Shown here in pieces: positions 31,767-42,472 of a DNA stretch of 64,000 nucleotides. The notes under the pieces were generated by a model that had not been told where the DNA came from, did no database searches, and saw nothing but the letters and a program-made list of their open reading frames with translations. This stretch comes from Coenobita brevimanus (taxonomy: Eukaryota > Arthropoda > Malacostraca > Decapoda > Coenobitidae): positions 10,888,547 through 10,952,546 of the forward strand of contig CM064713.1 of assembly GCA_032717465.1 (NCBI GenBank), read 5' to 3'. The position numbers were made by a program, and so were the translations under genes. Position 1 is the stretch's first letter. The number at the start of each line of letters is the position of its first letter.

Positions 31767-32732
31767 TGTGGGGGAAAAATTAGAAAAATTTAGAATATAC
31801 CCCCGGTAGTGTCGTAAATATTTAACTGGTTAATCACTTGCACTAAACAAGACAAAAATAGGCCTACAACACTACATGATTTGTCCGGATATATATGTCT
31901 TACTCCCAGGACTCACCTGGATCGTAATGACGTGTAGGTTGTGTTCCCTACTAAGCAACTAAACGATCTATTTAAGGATCCTCAAATAAAAGCTGGAAAC
32001 CCTGGTGAAATATTATTCGCCCAGTCTTTCGCCACTAAGGGTCATTTAGTTACTTAGCTTAAGAGTAGCAATGGAGAGGCTTGTAGGTTGTTGCCATATG
32101 GTCGGAGTTGTTGAAGATGTTGCTTGTTGCTAGTGCTTGGTGGATTACTGGAGGTTACGGCCTGGACCAAATACGTACTTTTTACGTAAGCATTACTATT
32201 TACACTATTTATAAATTAAAGTGAATTGATAATGTTCATTCCCATCTAGGAGGAAGCACTGTCGTAAATTAATTAATCAGTCCAATCTGTCCCAACCGAA
32301 TTCTCTCTAAATACCACGAGAGTGGTTAGACTGCTTCCAAGCGTGACTAAAGCATGACTGGGACAGTGGGACTGCCTCTGACTCGAGATCATCTGAGGCT
32401 AAGACTCAATGAATTAGGCCTCAGAGCGTGGGCGAGAGCCCGAGCAACTGAGGTCTCGCGACTCGTAATTGACCGAGGCCTAGCCGAGACTAAAACTTAG
32501 ACCTCTGGAGAGAAGAACAGAGGCGATCCACCAATCAAATAACTAAAAATGCATATGTGCACATTCCATCCATGGCTGGGAAAAAGACTAAATTATGAAC
32601 CATAGTATAAATATACGTAATCCTATATACCCATCACCCTGGGTTACGTATAATACATTATACTTCCAAAATACGACTGCCCATCACCAACTAAAATAGA
32701 AAATGGGAGGAATTATTCCTAAATTTCCGACA
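31767..32732 (-). repeat. BEL/Pao 5' LTR
   Basis: 966 bp. On the minus strand it runs TGTCGGAAATTTAGG to CCCCCACA. It has a TATA-like TTAAATAG at 31968-31975 and a splice donor match at 31911-31919. The target duplication AACAG follows at 32733. Confidence 0.95.
31911..31975 (-). promoter_or_regulatory. Candidate LTR core promoter and splice donor
   Basis: TTAAATAG (31968-31975) could act as TATA box, which would put transcription start near 31940. A perfect CAG|GTGAGT donor follows, with the intron starting at 31916. The inferred leader exon would be about 25 nt. This is a sequence reading only, without transcript data. Confidence 0.45.
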
Positions 32733-32737
32733 AACAG

Positions 32738-33105
32738 TAACATAGTGATTGTGTTGTTCTTGTCTGCAGTAATGACGTCGAGTACATTTTCTGTCTCCAT
32801 TTGGACTTCTCCAGGTCCCTTTTCCCCTGTGAGATGTGATCCAGTAGACTTACCATCGGGATTTCAGGTTGATCTTAGAGACTCCGTATTAGTACTGGAT
32901 GCTTTATTGGAAGCTTAGATGTTACACCCACGGAGTGTAGTTGATCTCAGACTCTACCATAGTCTTTCAGGGCATAGGTAGAGAGTTTCCTTTGTGTCTG
33001 TTGCCCAGTATCACGACTACACTTTTTACAGGTAGAACTGGCTCTCCAGCAGAATTTGCAAAAGGTCTGCTAGCCTCAGACTGACTCAGGAAGTCCACAG
33101 ATGCC
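32738..33105. other. Unassigned sequence right of the BEL/Pao element
   Basis: No supported gene. A short frame (32703-32918) begins inside the LTR and is not credible. Confidence 0.5.
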
Positions 33106-33745
33106 TCAGCAACAAAACATCTTGTTGCTTACTCGTACACCCCATCTTCTTTTGTGAAAGAAAGTGTTCAGTATTACACTGTCATACATTTCAGCAAAAT
33201 TTACCACCAATTCACCTCTGTTATTTCTCCCTCCTATTACGAATTTTCCCATACACGTTTCTCCATTACTCGATTTGCCAACTTTTGCATTGAGGTCCCC
33301 CATGAGTGTAGTGTACCTGGTTCTTTTTTTCCCCTTCAATAAGCTGGGAAATGTCTTCATAGAATGTTTCTATCTCTTCATCGGCGCTTTGAGAAATGGA
33401 TGCATATTGTTTTATTACATTTAGGGCGTATCTTTTGCACAGACTAGTTACAGTTCATGCTAACCTGTCAAACACACTCCCGGATTTAACAATATTCTGT
33501 GAAAGGATTCTGTTAATATGAAATCCTAAACCACTAGCTCTTCCCGCCTTCATTTGTAGTTAAATACGTGACTGCTGTCTTGGATGTGAATTTCATTCTC
33601 TTCTTTTCTGCGAATATCACTCAGACTTATAATATCCCAACTAATGCTTCTCAGTTTAGTCATTAATGTATCATGTTTGTAATCTCCTATGAGGCTTCTT
33701 ACATTGTGAGTGTAAATTATTATGAATTTCAGTTGTTCGATGTCC
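33106..33745 (-). pseudogene. RTE-like LINE endonuclease fragment
   Basis: On the minus strand THNVRSLIGDYKHDTLMTK and SISWDIISLSDIRR are visible around 33590-33740 (endonuclease start and Glu block), then text with many breaks, then MGDLNAKVGKS, RNNRGELVVNF and ILNTFFHKR at 33106-33330. The order matches an RTE-type endonuclease. It is a third LINE family, distinct from LINE-A and LINE-B. No RT follows. Confidence 0.75.
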
Positions 33746-35939
33746 CAGTCTCTGATTTGCCAAGCCAGAGCCTACCCACCTTGGGTGGCACAGTGTCCAT
33801 AGGCACAGCAAGCAGTATGGTTCAAACTTTAGAAGACGTTGGCCCAACAGGAAAGCCTGGATATTCATTGTCAGTATTCATGTTCGGTTTGCAGCGATCA
33901 TGGCAAATAATCTCACCTCCTTACCACATATTTTTCGGTGAGATGTAATTTTTGTGCTCCTATCTACCACCTGGGGACGTGAGGTAGCAGAGGGATCCTG
34001 CCTCTAATTCTTCATATGTAGACCACCAATCTTTTAGAATATTGAAGAGACTTCTTAACTTCTCTCTTTGCAATAGGGTTTCCTTGGGTGTCCCCTTACA
34101 GTCATTAATGGCTCTCGTTACCCACCCCTACCTGTGACTAGTGGCAGTTATTCATAGCTGAACTGACATCCTAATAAATTTATTTAATGACTTATGTTTA
34201 AACAAGAAGAGTATATTCTGTTCTCTAGGTGAACAAACTAATCATTGAATATTATCCTTACTGCAACTGCTAAAGTAAAGTAGTTTTCCTGGATACCTGC
34301 TTTTTGTCTATCATGGAAAGTATATTTACAAAATGTGAAATAAAACGGAAAAATGATTATCTGTACTCTGAATGAAGGATTGAAAGAAATATTTATGTTC
34401 AATTTCTGAGAAGCCCGCTTTATCCACCATCTTTAGACAGGTGAAAGGTAAACTCATAACCCCGTTTCAGGGACTACTGTATTCACAGTGCAAAATCTGA
34501 GACCTACAAAGCATTATTTAAACATTTCCCGGTTCACCTTGGTATGCTTCTAAGTTTCTTCACTCCAAGGGCCACCAGGATAATTGTAATAATTTTTGAG
34601 AGGTTGAAATCACCTCTTAACCACTCTCGATTCCAAATGAGTCACTGAATCACTTCTATTTACAGGCCAATAATTATAATGACTCATCTCTAGGACTGAG
34701 TGGTGTTTAGTAAAATCAACCTCTAATGACAATGGATATAACTTGTGCGTGCTCTGTGGGAACACGTGAGGTCAGGCGAGTTGTGTTTGTGTAAAGTTCT
34801 TTCAACCTCTGTTTTCACACAGTGAATGTGGAAATGTATATCGGCGGCGGTTCCGACTCGCTGGAGTTACCACTAACTGCTTTTATCATTACTGATTTAA
34901 AACTACTGTTTATTACTTCGTGAAATTAACAACATAAACATAATTTTATAATCTTACTCTAGTTTTATTTAAAAACTACTTCAAATGTCAAAATTAATGT
35001 TACTGGAATCGTTCCATATTCTATCTGGGCAGTTCCACGACCACAGATGCTAACTTGTGAACTGTAATGTAGGGGCTTGCTTCCATACGTTGTCATCAAT
35101 ATTTTATTCCATTTACTACAAACTATATAAATTTCACTTACAATAAAGTTGTCTATGATGTCAGATGCAGTAGCATTTTATTTAATGGTATTTATACGGG
35201 ACCATTAACCAACAAACATGCTAGTTCTTGGATATCAGAGCCACTTAGAACCATTATTTTTCAGCTAAATATTCTGCTTCTAACATATGACCATTATATC
35301 TAAGAGGGACATATTTACCGCTCACACTCAGGACCTTAGAATGGGGAAAAGTTTCCACAACAAACACATATCCACTACCTCCGTGTTACATATTAAGTTC
35401 TAGACGTCCACGCTTAGACGTTCTTAACGAGTCAGAGCGAGCAATGATGCTAATTTTGTTACTTTAGCTTCCATTGATGAAAATATGTACACTGTGACTA
35501 TAATAATTTCTAAGATAACACAGTTTTGGTGATCAGTTACGTATTTTTTATTGATATCGTAGTGAATTTTGGAAACAGCCACTAAAGTAACCACCATTAG
35601 TTTTCCAAAAGCTTTCCATCGATGTGCGTGGGTTCACTGTAGGGTTAATAGTTTCTGACATTGCCCAGTTGGGCTCTCCGTTTAGTGCTTTTGTCATTTC
35701 TCACCAATATAGTGGCGATTTGTATGGAATGTGACTTGATTAACACCTATCACTTTTTTGCATGCATTCCAACAATGCCTGTTGGTCTGCTGTACTGTAG
35801 CTATAATAGTTTGTGAGATAACTCTACTTTGGTTTTGTCCTCTACCAGCTGACTGCGAGTAGGATAGTGTTGTCACTCACTTCAGTCCCTCAAACAATCT
35901 AACCACAACTACCATCCACTTAACCAATAATAAAATATG

Positions 35940-36060
35940 TGAAATATAAAACATTAGTTCATCCAGATACGCCACAATCACAATGACCAATGATACCACA
36001 TCTACTACACCAATAAAGCGCCTTTGTCGGCGTGGTACGAGCGAGGTCATTTAAATCAGA
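35940..36060 (+). repeat. Degenerate direct repeat, copy 1
   Basis: GAAATATAAAACATTAG at its left and CTTTGTCGGCGTGGTACGAG near its right end match copy 2 at 36424-36560 in the same order. Confidence 0.65.
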
Positions 36061-36423
36061 AAGCATTACACCCCTAGGATGCCTAAATTATATTGATGGC
36101 TATCTACCTACGAAGTTTCATGCCTTTACGATAAACTATCTGGCCTGTGGCCCTCTTTTGAAGATTTTCAAAATGCTGCACTTGGCGCGTGTCACGTGCC
36201 ACGTGCACCGCCTGGGTATGATGAAACCTGTCAAAAACAAATCTATCATATGGTGCAAATCACGCAGTGATCGGCCCTGTGGTTGTTGAGATGCAAGCTT
36301 CTCAAAAGTTTTACGGTCGGGTCAGGTTAGGCCGCTCATATGTGAGAAAATGCCACCGCTTGACGAGAGACTCGCGAGGGCTTCTCCCTCGCCCATAATT
36401 ACGATCTTCAACCATCACTAGAC

Positions 36424-36560
36424 TTTGAAACATAAAACACTAGCGTATGCAGACACACAGCTACTATAGCCATCACATGCGCCCCGACTACCACATTCTA
36501 CATCTGTCACTACTACTAGTAAAACGTCTTTGTCGGCGATGTACGAGCGAGGCCATTTAA
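36424..36560 (+). repeat. Degenerate direct repeat, copy 2
   Basis: It has GAAACATAAAACACTAG and CTTTGTCGGCGATGTACGAG, collinear with copy 1 about 490 bp upstream, with CACATCTAC-like text between. Confidence 0.65.
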
Positions 36561-36599
36561 TTCTGATTTGATATGTTTTATTTTTTCCTTTCCTCTCTT

Positions 36600-36755
36600 A
36601 GCCCGCCGCCTCCTCCTCTTCTTCCTCCTCCTCCGGTTTCGTCCCGTACTTGCCTTTTCTCTTCGTCGTTATTCTCTCCTCCATCATTCCCTGCTATGTT
36701 TCGTTTAAGCTCTCATACGTTCTTCATTCGTTTACCTCCCTAACCCATCAATTAT

Positions 36756-36808
<53 letters not shown>

Positions 36809-36891
36809 TGCTATTTTTTTTTCCTTTCTTCCTCCCCCAGCTTCCATGTAACTCTTATTATTCCTTTACACGTCTCTCCCTCCTCCTCGTG

Positions 36892-36927
<36 letters not shown>

Positions 36928-37107
36928 CTCCTCCTCCTCCTCCTCCTCCTCCTCCTCTTCTTCCTCCTCTTCTTCCTCCTTCTCCTCTTCCTCCTCCTTT
37001 TTCTCCTAACTTGCATACCATTCATATCTCTCCAGTCTTCATAAAAGAGTGGAGAGAGAGGAGGGGCGGGAGGTAAGGAAGATACACTATGACTGTGAGA
37101 GGTAGGA

Positions 37108-37166
<59 letters not shown>
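36600..37166. repeat. Microsatellite cluster (CCT/CTT)n, (CT)n, (CGT)n, (GT)n, (GA)n
   Basis: CT at about 36764-36804, CGT at about 36890-36926, CCT/CTT at 36927-37008, GT at 37111-37138 and GA at 37138-37168. Serine- and arginine-rich frames here are translations of the repeats. Confidence 0.97.
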
Positions 37167-37174
<8 letters not shown>

Positions 37175-37540
37175 CAGTCAATACACTTAAACTTTACCAA
37201 CAGATCGAACTACATGTACAAAAAAGAGGAATTTGTATCACTTGTGTCAACACAAAAGTGAAATACGGAGCTCAAAATTTGATCTAGGACCGGTGAGCTT
37301 AATCAGTGTTGGATCTGCAGGGAAACTGAGTTGTCTCTTCACAGACATACTCACAGTGTACTGTATGTTCCAAGTTTGGTCTAAGTCGGATCAAGTATGC
37401 TAGAAACACTGTAATACAAAAATATACATACACAGATACATACCTACATAGAAACGAACTTGATAACAAAAGGTTCATCTTCAGCGTCACTAGTAGGAGT
37501 AAGCACCATAACAACGCCATTGTCGTGGTGTACTATCTAT
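37167..37540. other. Unassigned sequence
   Basis: Nothing recognised. Short AT-rich frames only. Confidence 0.5.
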
Positions 37541-37544
37541 CTAT

Positions 37545-37694
37545 TTATTGCCAGACGCCATAATCCCGTAAGGGGTGGCCATTTGACTCTGAGTTATTTG
37601 TTTTACGGGGAGGGGCACTAACCCTCCACCAACCTACTTGTTGACACGTAGGGAGCACATACGGTTTGGTTATATGGTTACCACCCCGCGTTGT
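37545..37694 (-). mobile_element. Internally deleted LINE-A-like element (leader fused to 3' end)
   Basis: At 37545-37582 there is the LINE-A 3' end, on the plus strand (TATC)n then GCCAGACGCCATAATCCCG and a GGGTGGCC segment. At about 37590-37690 the LINE 5' leader follows directly: TTTTACGGGGAGGGGCACTA matches 2139-2158, and the ACCACCCCG end matches LINE-B near 21270. The whole coding region is missing, which leaves a ~150-bp non-autonomous unit. Confidence 0.7.
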
Positions 37695-37725
37695 AAATGG
37701 TTTCCTGGCTTACAGGAAACCATTT
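37695..37725. repeat. Perfect 13-bp hairpin
   Basis: AAATGGTTTCCTG, a 5-nt loop GCTTA, then CAGGAAACCATTT. It adjoins the end of the deleted LINE unit. No function can be assigned. Confidence 0.85.
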
Positions 37726-37734
37726 GGCATGTCA

Positions 37735-38600
37735 CTCATTGTAAAGCCACCTGAAAAGGAAAGAAAAGCAATAAGAAGTGACAGGAAAGATGGGAGAAAT
37801 AGGAAGAGAGGAGGGCAGGCACAGAAAAAGAATGATAAAGCCTAAGGAAGAAGTAGGCAGCACAACATTAAGTGAGTGGATGATGGTCGCCACCACCTCC
37901 CACCTGTGGACAATTTTCATAATTTTGCAGCTGCCAGATTCTTTTACTGAACTTAGGAGATATACCTGACAGACAAGTTAATGAAGGTTATGCTTATCCT
38001 TTCCTGTTCGAGAAGTAAGACATAGTGTGAAGAATACAGTCTGGAGAAGGGAAAAACTTGATATCAAGATAATAACTGGAGACACAGGGTCAATACCTTG
38101 ACTACGTTGACGCCCTCATTATTAGAATATTCCCTCGATCTTAGAGGATTTTTTGTATAATCAGCAGAAGTACTATTCAAAGTGTCGAAGTGTTGGATAT
38201 AGTCTTTATTAACACTCGCTTAAAGGCCGCCGACGGCGGCCTTCGCTCTGTCAAAAGGCCGGAAATGAGTCATAACTCGGGAACCGGTAGCCCGATTGGA
38301 CTGGAAATTGTTTTATTTTTCAAGTTAGAGCATTTTAACGGTGCCTTGCTCAAACAAAACTTGTGCTACGTTGCGCCGTTTTTGCTGTGTTACGGTAACG
38401 AACAAACTAACAAACATACAAATATTAATATCCTGCACTACTAGGGGTTTCCTATACTGAAAATTAAATCACTTTACAGAAGCTACAATATACTTGAATC
38501 CTTCACCATAATGACGTCCTTAGTTTATGTCTGCAAAGTCCTAGCGATGTTTCTAAACCTGAGAAGGAATTCTTGCACAGTAATGGAGGAATGACCCTAT
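37735..38600. other. Unassigned sequence with a GC-rich palindrome
   Basis: No gene is supported. A perfect palindrome, AAGGCCGCCG-A-CGGCGGCCTT, lies at 38223-38243 in a locally GC-richer stretch (38220-38400). Confidence 0.5.
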
Positions 38601-38619
38601 TTCGAAAAATCTCTCAAAG

Positions 38620-38885
38620 CTAACACCACCACCATCACATCTATCATCACTATAGTCATCGTCATCAAAGCTACCAACCCCACTACCATCATCATCACAG
38701 CTACCACCATCACCATCATCATCCTCACCACCACCGCCACACCACCACCACCACAGCTAGCACCATCACCATCATCAACACCTTCACCACTACTACCACC
38801 ATCACCAGCTTCAACACCTTCACCGCTGTTACCACCATCACCACCACCACCATCACCACCATCAGCAGCGTCACAGTTACCACCA
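38620..38885. repeat. Degenerate (ACC/ATC)n trinucleotide repeat
   Basis: About 265 bp of CAC, CAT and ACC triplets with many interruptions. Thr/His/Ser-rich or Val/Met/Gly-rich frames in it are repeat translations. Confidence 0.95.
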
Positions 38886-38956
38886 CATTCTGCAAAATAA
38901 AATCGTCTGTTCGTAACATCAGTGAAAAAGTAACAGATATCGGAATGTAGATGTGC

Positions 38957-38957
<1 letters not shown>

Positions 38958-38988
<31 letters not shown>
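38958..38988. repeat. (CT)n microsatellite
   Basis: About 30 bp of CT. Confidence 0.95.
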
Positions 38989-38989
<1 letters not shown>

Positions 38990-39194
38990 GAAATGCATGA
39001 AATTCCACAGAAATTCCGCTGCGAATTTTTCCACGTACGCAATATGTAACACCAGTGGGGGCAATTATTCAGTTATTAAGAGCCAAAACACCTCTTCAGA
39101 AAACTTCACTCAACATGAAATTGAAACTGGCCAATCTGGGACCCAAGTCCAGTCAACCTTCCAAGTTTCTTTAAAAGCTTTTCTTCTAGTCATG

Positions 39195-39195
39195 G

Positions 39196-39264
<69 letters not shown>
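39195..39264. repeat. (CA)n microsatellite
   Basis: About 68 bp of pure CA. Confidence 0.98.
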
Positions 39265-39265
<1 letters not shown>

Positions 39266-40425
39266 AGAGGATTATAGTATATTAGATGATGAAAGTTAAT
39301 TGAGTTTTACTTCATATTAGTCCGACTGCGGGCACAGACGGTCAGCCCAATCCTTAAGCCTCAGCTGGAGTTACAGCACACTACGTAGGTACTGCTTGCC
39401 CACCGTATTTCTTTATACTGGGGATTCCCATGGAGTTCGGCAATACATGTTGATGGACTTACAGAAGAATAGTTACTCAGGAACATACAGTAAAATGAGA
39501 CATCAGTGATGTACTGGAATTCAACTGTGCAGTCCCAGCTTAAGCTATGAACACTCAGTCACTCCTCTTCTAAAAGTGAAGTGGAGGTAGCATGAAATAA
39601 CAACAGTTCAAAAACGTCTAAAGAAGTGTAGCACAATATGCGGGTGAAACCACAATAAAGAAGCGGAGATGGTGCAATAAGATAAATAATTATCACGTAT
39701 GAGAAGGTAAACCTATATATTAGCTCTTTCATTTTTACTCATAATAATATACTCTCTCATATATTCTCACCACAATATTCGAACAGAGACAAAAACCACT
39801 CTCAGTTAACCACTTCCTGACATCCTCCTAACAATCAACGTAAACCAGTTTTCTGTACATTAGGGACGACCCCCCGTGCTCGATATTGACTTCACACAGC
39901 CCTATGATCACATGACTCTCTGTTTTTGCTGATCCATCTTGGGAGGTAAGAGCTCAACAAATACTTCCCCTACCTCAAGGATTGACGAGACCATTGGTGA
40001 TGACGGAAGCCTGGACACGACAAGAACATTTGGTATCCCTTGATGTTGCATCATGGCAGTCTCTCCATGAAAACCTCATTTTCCTTCCCAGAGACAGAGC
40101 ACTGTAGCACTATACTCTCCCTTGGTACGCAGTCAAGACATTACACTCAGTGCTGATGGACACCCAGATCTCTCTGATGGTCCGCTTTTTCTACGTACTG
40201 ACTCATCTCAGAGTGTTAAGTATCGTTGTTCATCTCACAGTGTTGCCCATCTAACAGTGGCTCTCATTGCAAGTGTTGTTCATCCCTCACCTTTCACAAA
40301 GGGGCAGGATATGCATTCCTACTTCAGCTCACCACAGTCCTGGTTCATCTCAGCATTATCCATCGGCCACCCTTAAAGAAGACTCATATTCTTTTTCTGA
40401 TTCGGTTAACAGGCTTTCAAGCACC
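39265..40425. other. Unassigned sequence
   Basis: No gene or element recognised. Frames are short and without family resemblance. Confidence 0.5.
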
Positions 40426-40427
40426 TA

Positions 40428-40673
40428 ATGCGAACAGCCTGCTCTCTGGGATATATCCCAGTGCCCGGTGCAACAGTGTGGCCCGGAAGTGAAGTCAATG
40501 GTGAGCTTATCCCACTGCCTGGTGCAGCAGTTTGGTCTGGATGTGAAGTCAATAGTGAGGACCTGATCCCACTGCTAGATACAACAGTGGGGCCCAGAAG
40601 TGAAGTTAGCAGTGAGGACTGCATCCGCTCCCTGATGCCATACTGCGACCAGGAAGCGATCAGACTAACTTAG
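40428..40673 (+). other. Three to four ~54-57-bp tandem repeats in an open frame
   Basis: The plus-strand frame (81 codons) repeats an 18-19 residue unit: IPVPGATVWPGSEVNGEL, IPLPGAAVWSGCEVNSEDL, IPLLDTTVGPRSEVSSEDC and a partial fourth. The minus strand is open over the same interval. Units differ by substitutions yet keep length a multiple of three. No protein family was recognised. It may be a minisatellite or an exon of a repetitive protein. Confidence 0.55.
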
Positions 40674-40679
40674 ACTTTA

Positions 40680-42060
40680 CAGCGTTACAGTGAACATCAA
40701 TACACACATCCACATCAGTTTCTACAGACAAGTTCTATAAGCAGACATATGCAGTATCCCCCACTCATTCGTCACTCAGAATTTCGTTTACTCTCTCTCT
40801 CTCTCTCTCAAGAACATTTCTTACATTTCCATTTAACATGTTTATTTTCTTTTCCAGTCTTACCATCACCAAATCATCAAAAGCAATTAATCTTTCCTTC
40901 TTTTTGTTTTGTTCACCTCAGTGGAATGTCATGGCCTTATGATAACACAGCAAAGAGCAACTTAACCTCTCGTATCAGGTGACTTTTTAAAGTTGTATTC
41001 TTGCTACTTCCAAACTCCATATCAGGTTAAGCTCATTAATCCGATGACATATTTTCAAATTAATGATTTTTGCAATATCGTCAGTTGTATTCAGCTTAAC
41101 ATAGACTTTAGTGCCGCAAGGTTAGATACAGCCTTCATGACTCCTTTCTGCAGAAGACATATCCCCACACAGTTAAATAGCGTTCCTTGGTAGCACAAAG
41201 AATAAAATGGTAATAATCTACTCGGCCTGAAGGGGTTAAGGAAAACCTCTTGTAAAGAAGGGTTTAAAGAAGTCTAAATTTAGTCCCTCGAATTGGAATC
41301 CACTCATCTGAACAGAATAACATAATCTGGAGACAAGTATCAACAGAATGTTCAGTACGTCATCATGGTGGTAGTGTTATCGAGGTACTCGTATTACATA
41401 CCGTACAAGACTAATATATTTTCAGTAGATACAGTGAAGGACTGGACTCAATGATGTGTAGGGTGGTATTGTATTATGTAGGCTCATTCCGTCACGCCTA
41501 CGTATTTTGTCCCTCTCTCACACTCAGTCTCACTAACACTAATTTTCTCACGCACACAATCTGACTCATATATTTATCTTCGTCCTAACTAATTGTAGCT
41601 CTAACACTCGTTCTTTCAATCTCACACATTCCCTTGCGTTCACACATGCATTTGCATTCTCACTCTAACACTTGTTTTTACTGTATCCCTCTTACACGTT
41701 CATTTTCACTCTCACACAGTCATTCTTACTATATCTCTCACTGAACCACTGTCACTCTGTTTTCAGACACTCATTTTCCCTATCATTCACCCATGTAACG
41801 CCCGAATTCTCCCTCAACCTCTTACTCATTCCCTATTTTATTTTCACATTCATTGTCACTTACTCTCACCCTCTCATTTTTACTCTTACACATCCCGTCA
41901 CTCATACATTCGTATTTACAGACACCGTCATTATTAGTTTCACACACATTCTCACTGATTTTCAACCACACAATTATTGTCACTTTCACTTCAACACTCC
42001 TTTTCACTCGAATTCTTACAAAATCACTACACACGCGATTTCATATTCATTCGCCATGTT
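40680..42060. other. Unassigned sequence, CT/CA-rich in its right half
   Basis: No gene is supported. From about 41510 the sequence is a patchwork of TCACTCTCACAC-like text, probably an old decayed microsatellite. A short CT run lies at 40790-40810. Confidence 0.5.
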
Positions 42061-42100
42061 ACCTTCACATACGCACTTTCTCCCAGTGTTCCACATTACA

Positions 42101-42103
<3 letters not shown>

Positions 42104-42140
<37 letters not shown>
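42104..42140. repeat. (CT)n microsatellite
   Basis: About 36 bp of CT. Confidence 0.95.
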
Positions 42141-42141
<1 letters not shown>

Positions 42142-42472
42142 CCTACTGCTTTTCCCCACCGAAGGCTAGGTACCCTGCAATGGTAGCGGGGCTTGAAGCT
42201 TGGTCGGTGGGATTCGTATTTTCGTTGTCTGACTGACTCATAAGGATTGGTATCCATCAATCTCGTGGACTAAATGCTCTCCGCCTCATCGCCAGGTGGG
42301 GAGGCCGACTGGTGGTGATGATGTCCCCCTGCCTTGGTCATCTCTGGTCAGGGATGTTCCCTCCTCCCCAAGTGATTGCCGTGGATGGCATCCCGTGTTG
42401 CTAAAGAGAAAGATTTGTCTGGTGGTTGAGCGATGCCACATGATGCATTCTTTCGTTATCAACACGCATCAT
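42141..42472. other. Unassigned sequence next to LINE-C
   Basis: A GC-richer stretch with GTGGGGAGGCCGACTGGTGG and CCCAAGTGATTGCCGTGG. It may be the 5' end of a further jockey-like LINE, but no protein motif confirms this. Confidence 0.4.

Larger units (their letters stand above)
24728..32732 (-). mobile_element. BEL/Pao LTR retrotransposon, nearly complete, with an extra hydrolase ORF
   Basis: 8,005 bp on the minus strand. Near-identical LTRs (24728-25685 and 31767-32732) are flanked by the 5-bp target duplication AACAG (24723-24727 and 32733-32737). Order on the minus strand: 5' LTR, primer-binding site, SGNH hydrolase ORF, Gag (DUF1759-like plus zinc fingers), protease, RT, RNase H, integrase, 3' LTR. 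The lesions are one in-frame stop in gag and two frameshifts. The main LTR difference is an 8-bp duplication in the right one (ACAGTGGG near 32364). This is the youngest large element of the window. Confidence 0.95.
33760..36600. other. Long unassigned stretch (possible host intergenic DNA)
   Basis: No gene, RNA or element could be identified, apart from a degenerate direct repeat pair at 35940-36060 and 36424-36560. Base composition is AT-rich and no codon structure is evident. Short frames on both strands look like chance. Confidence 0.5.

Noticed and set aside
36650..37181. Poly-Ser and Arg-rich frames on the two strands
   Set aside because: They are produced by (CCT)n, (CGT)n, (CT)n and (GA)n repeats.
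38223..38243. Hairpin as a bacterial-type terminator
   Set aside because: No T run follows, and the window is eukaryotic. No bacterial genes are present.
38597..39064. Gly/Val/Asp-rich frame on the minus strand
   Set aside because: It is the translation of the (ACC/ATC)n repeat and of the (CT)n run at 38958-38988.
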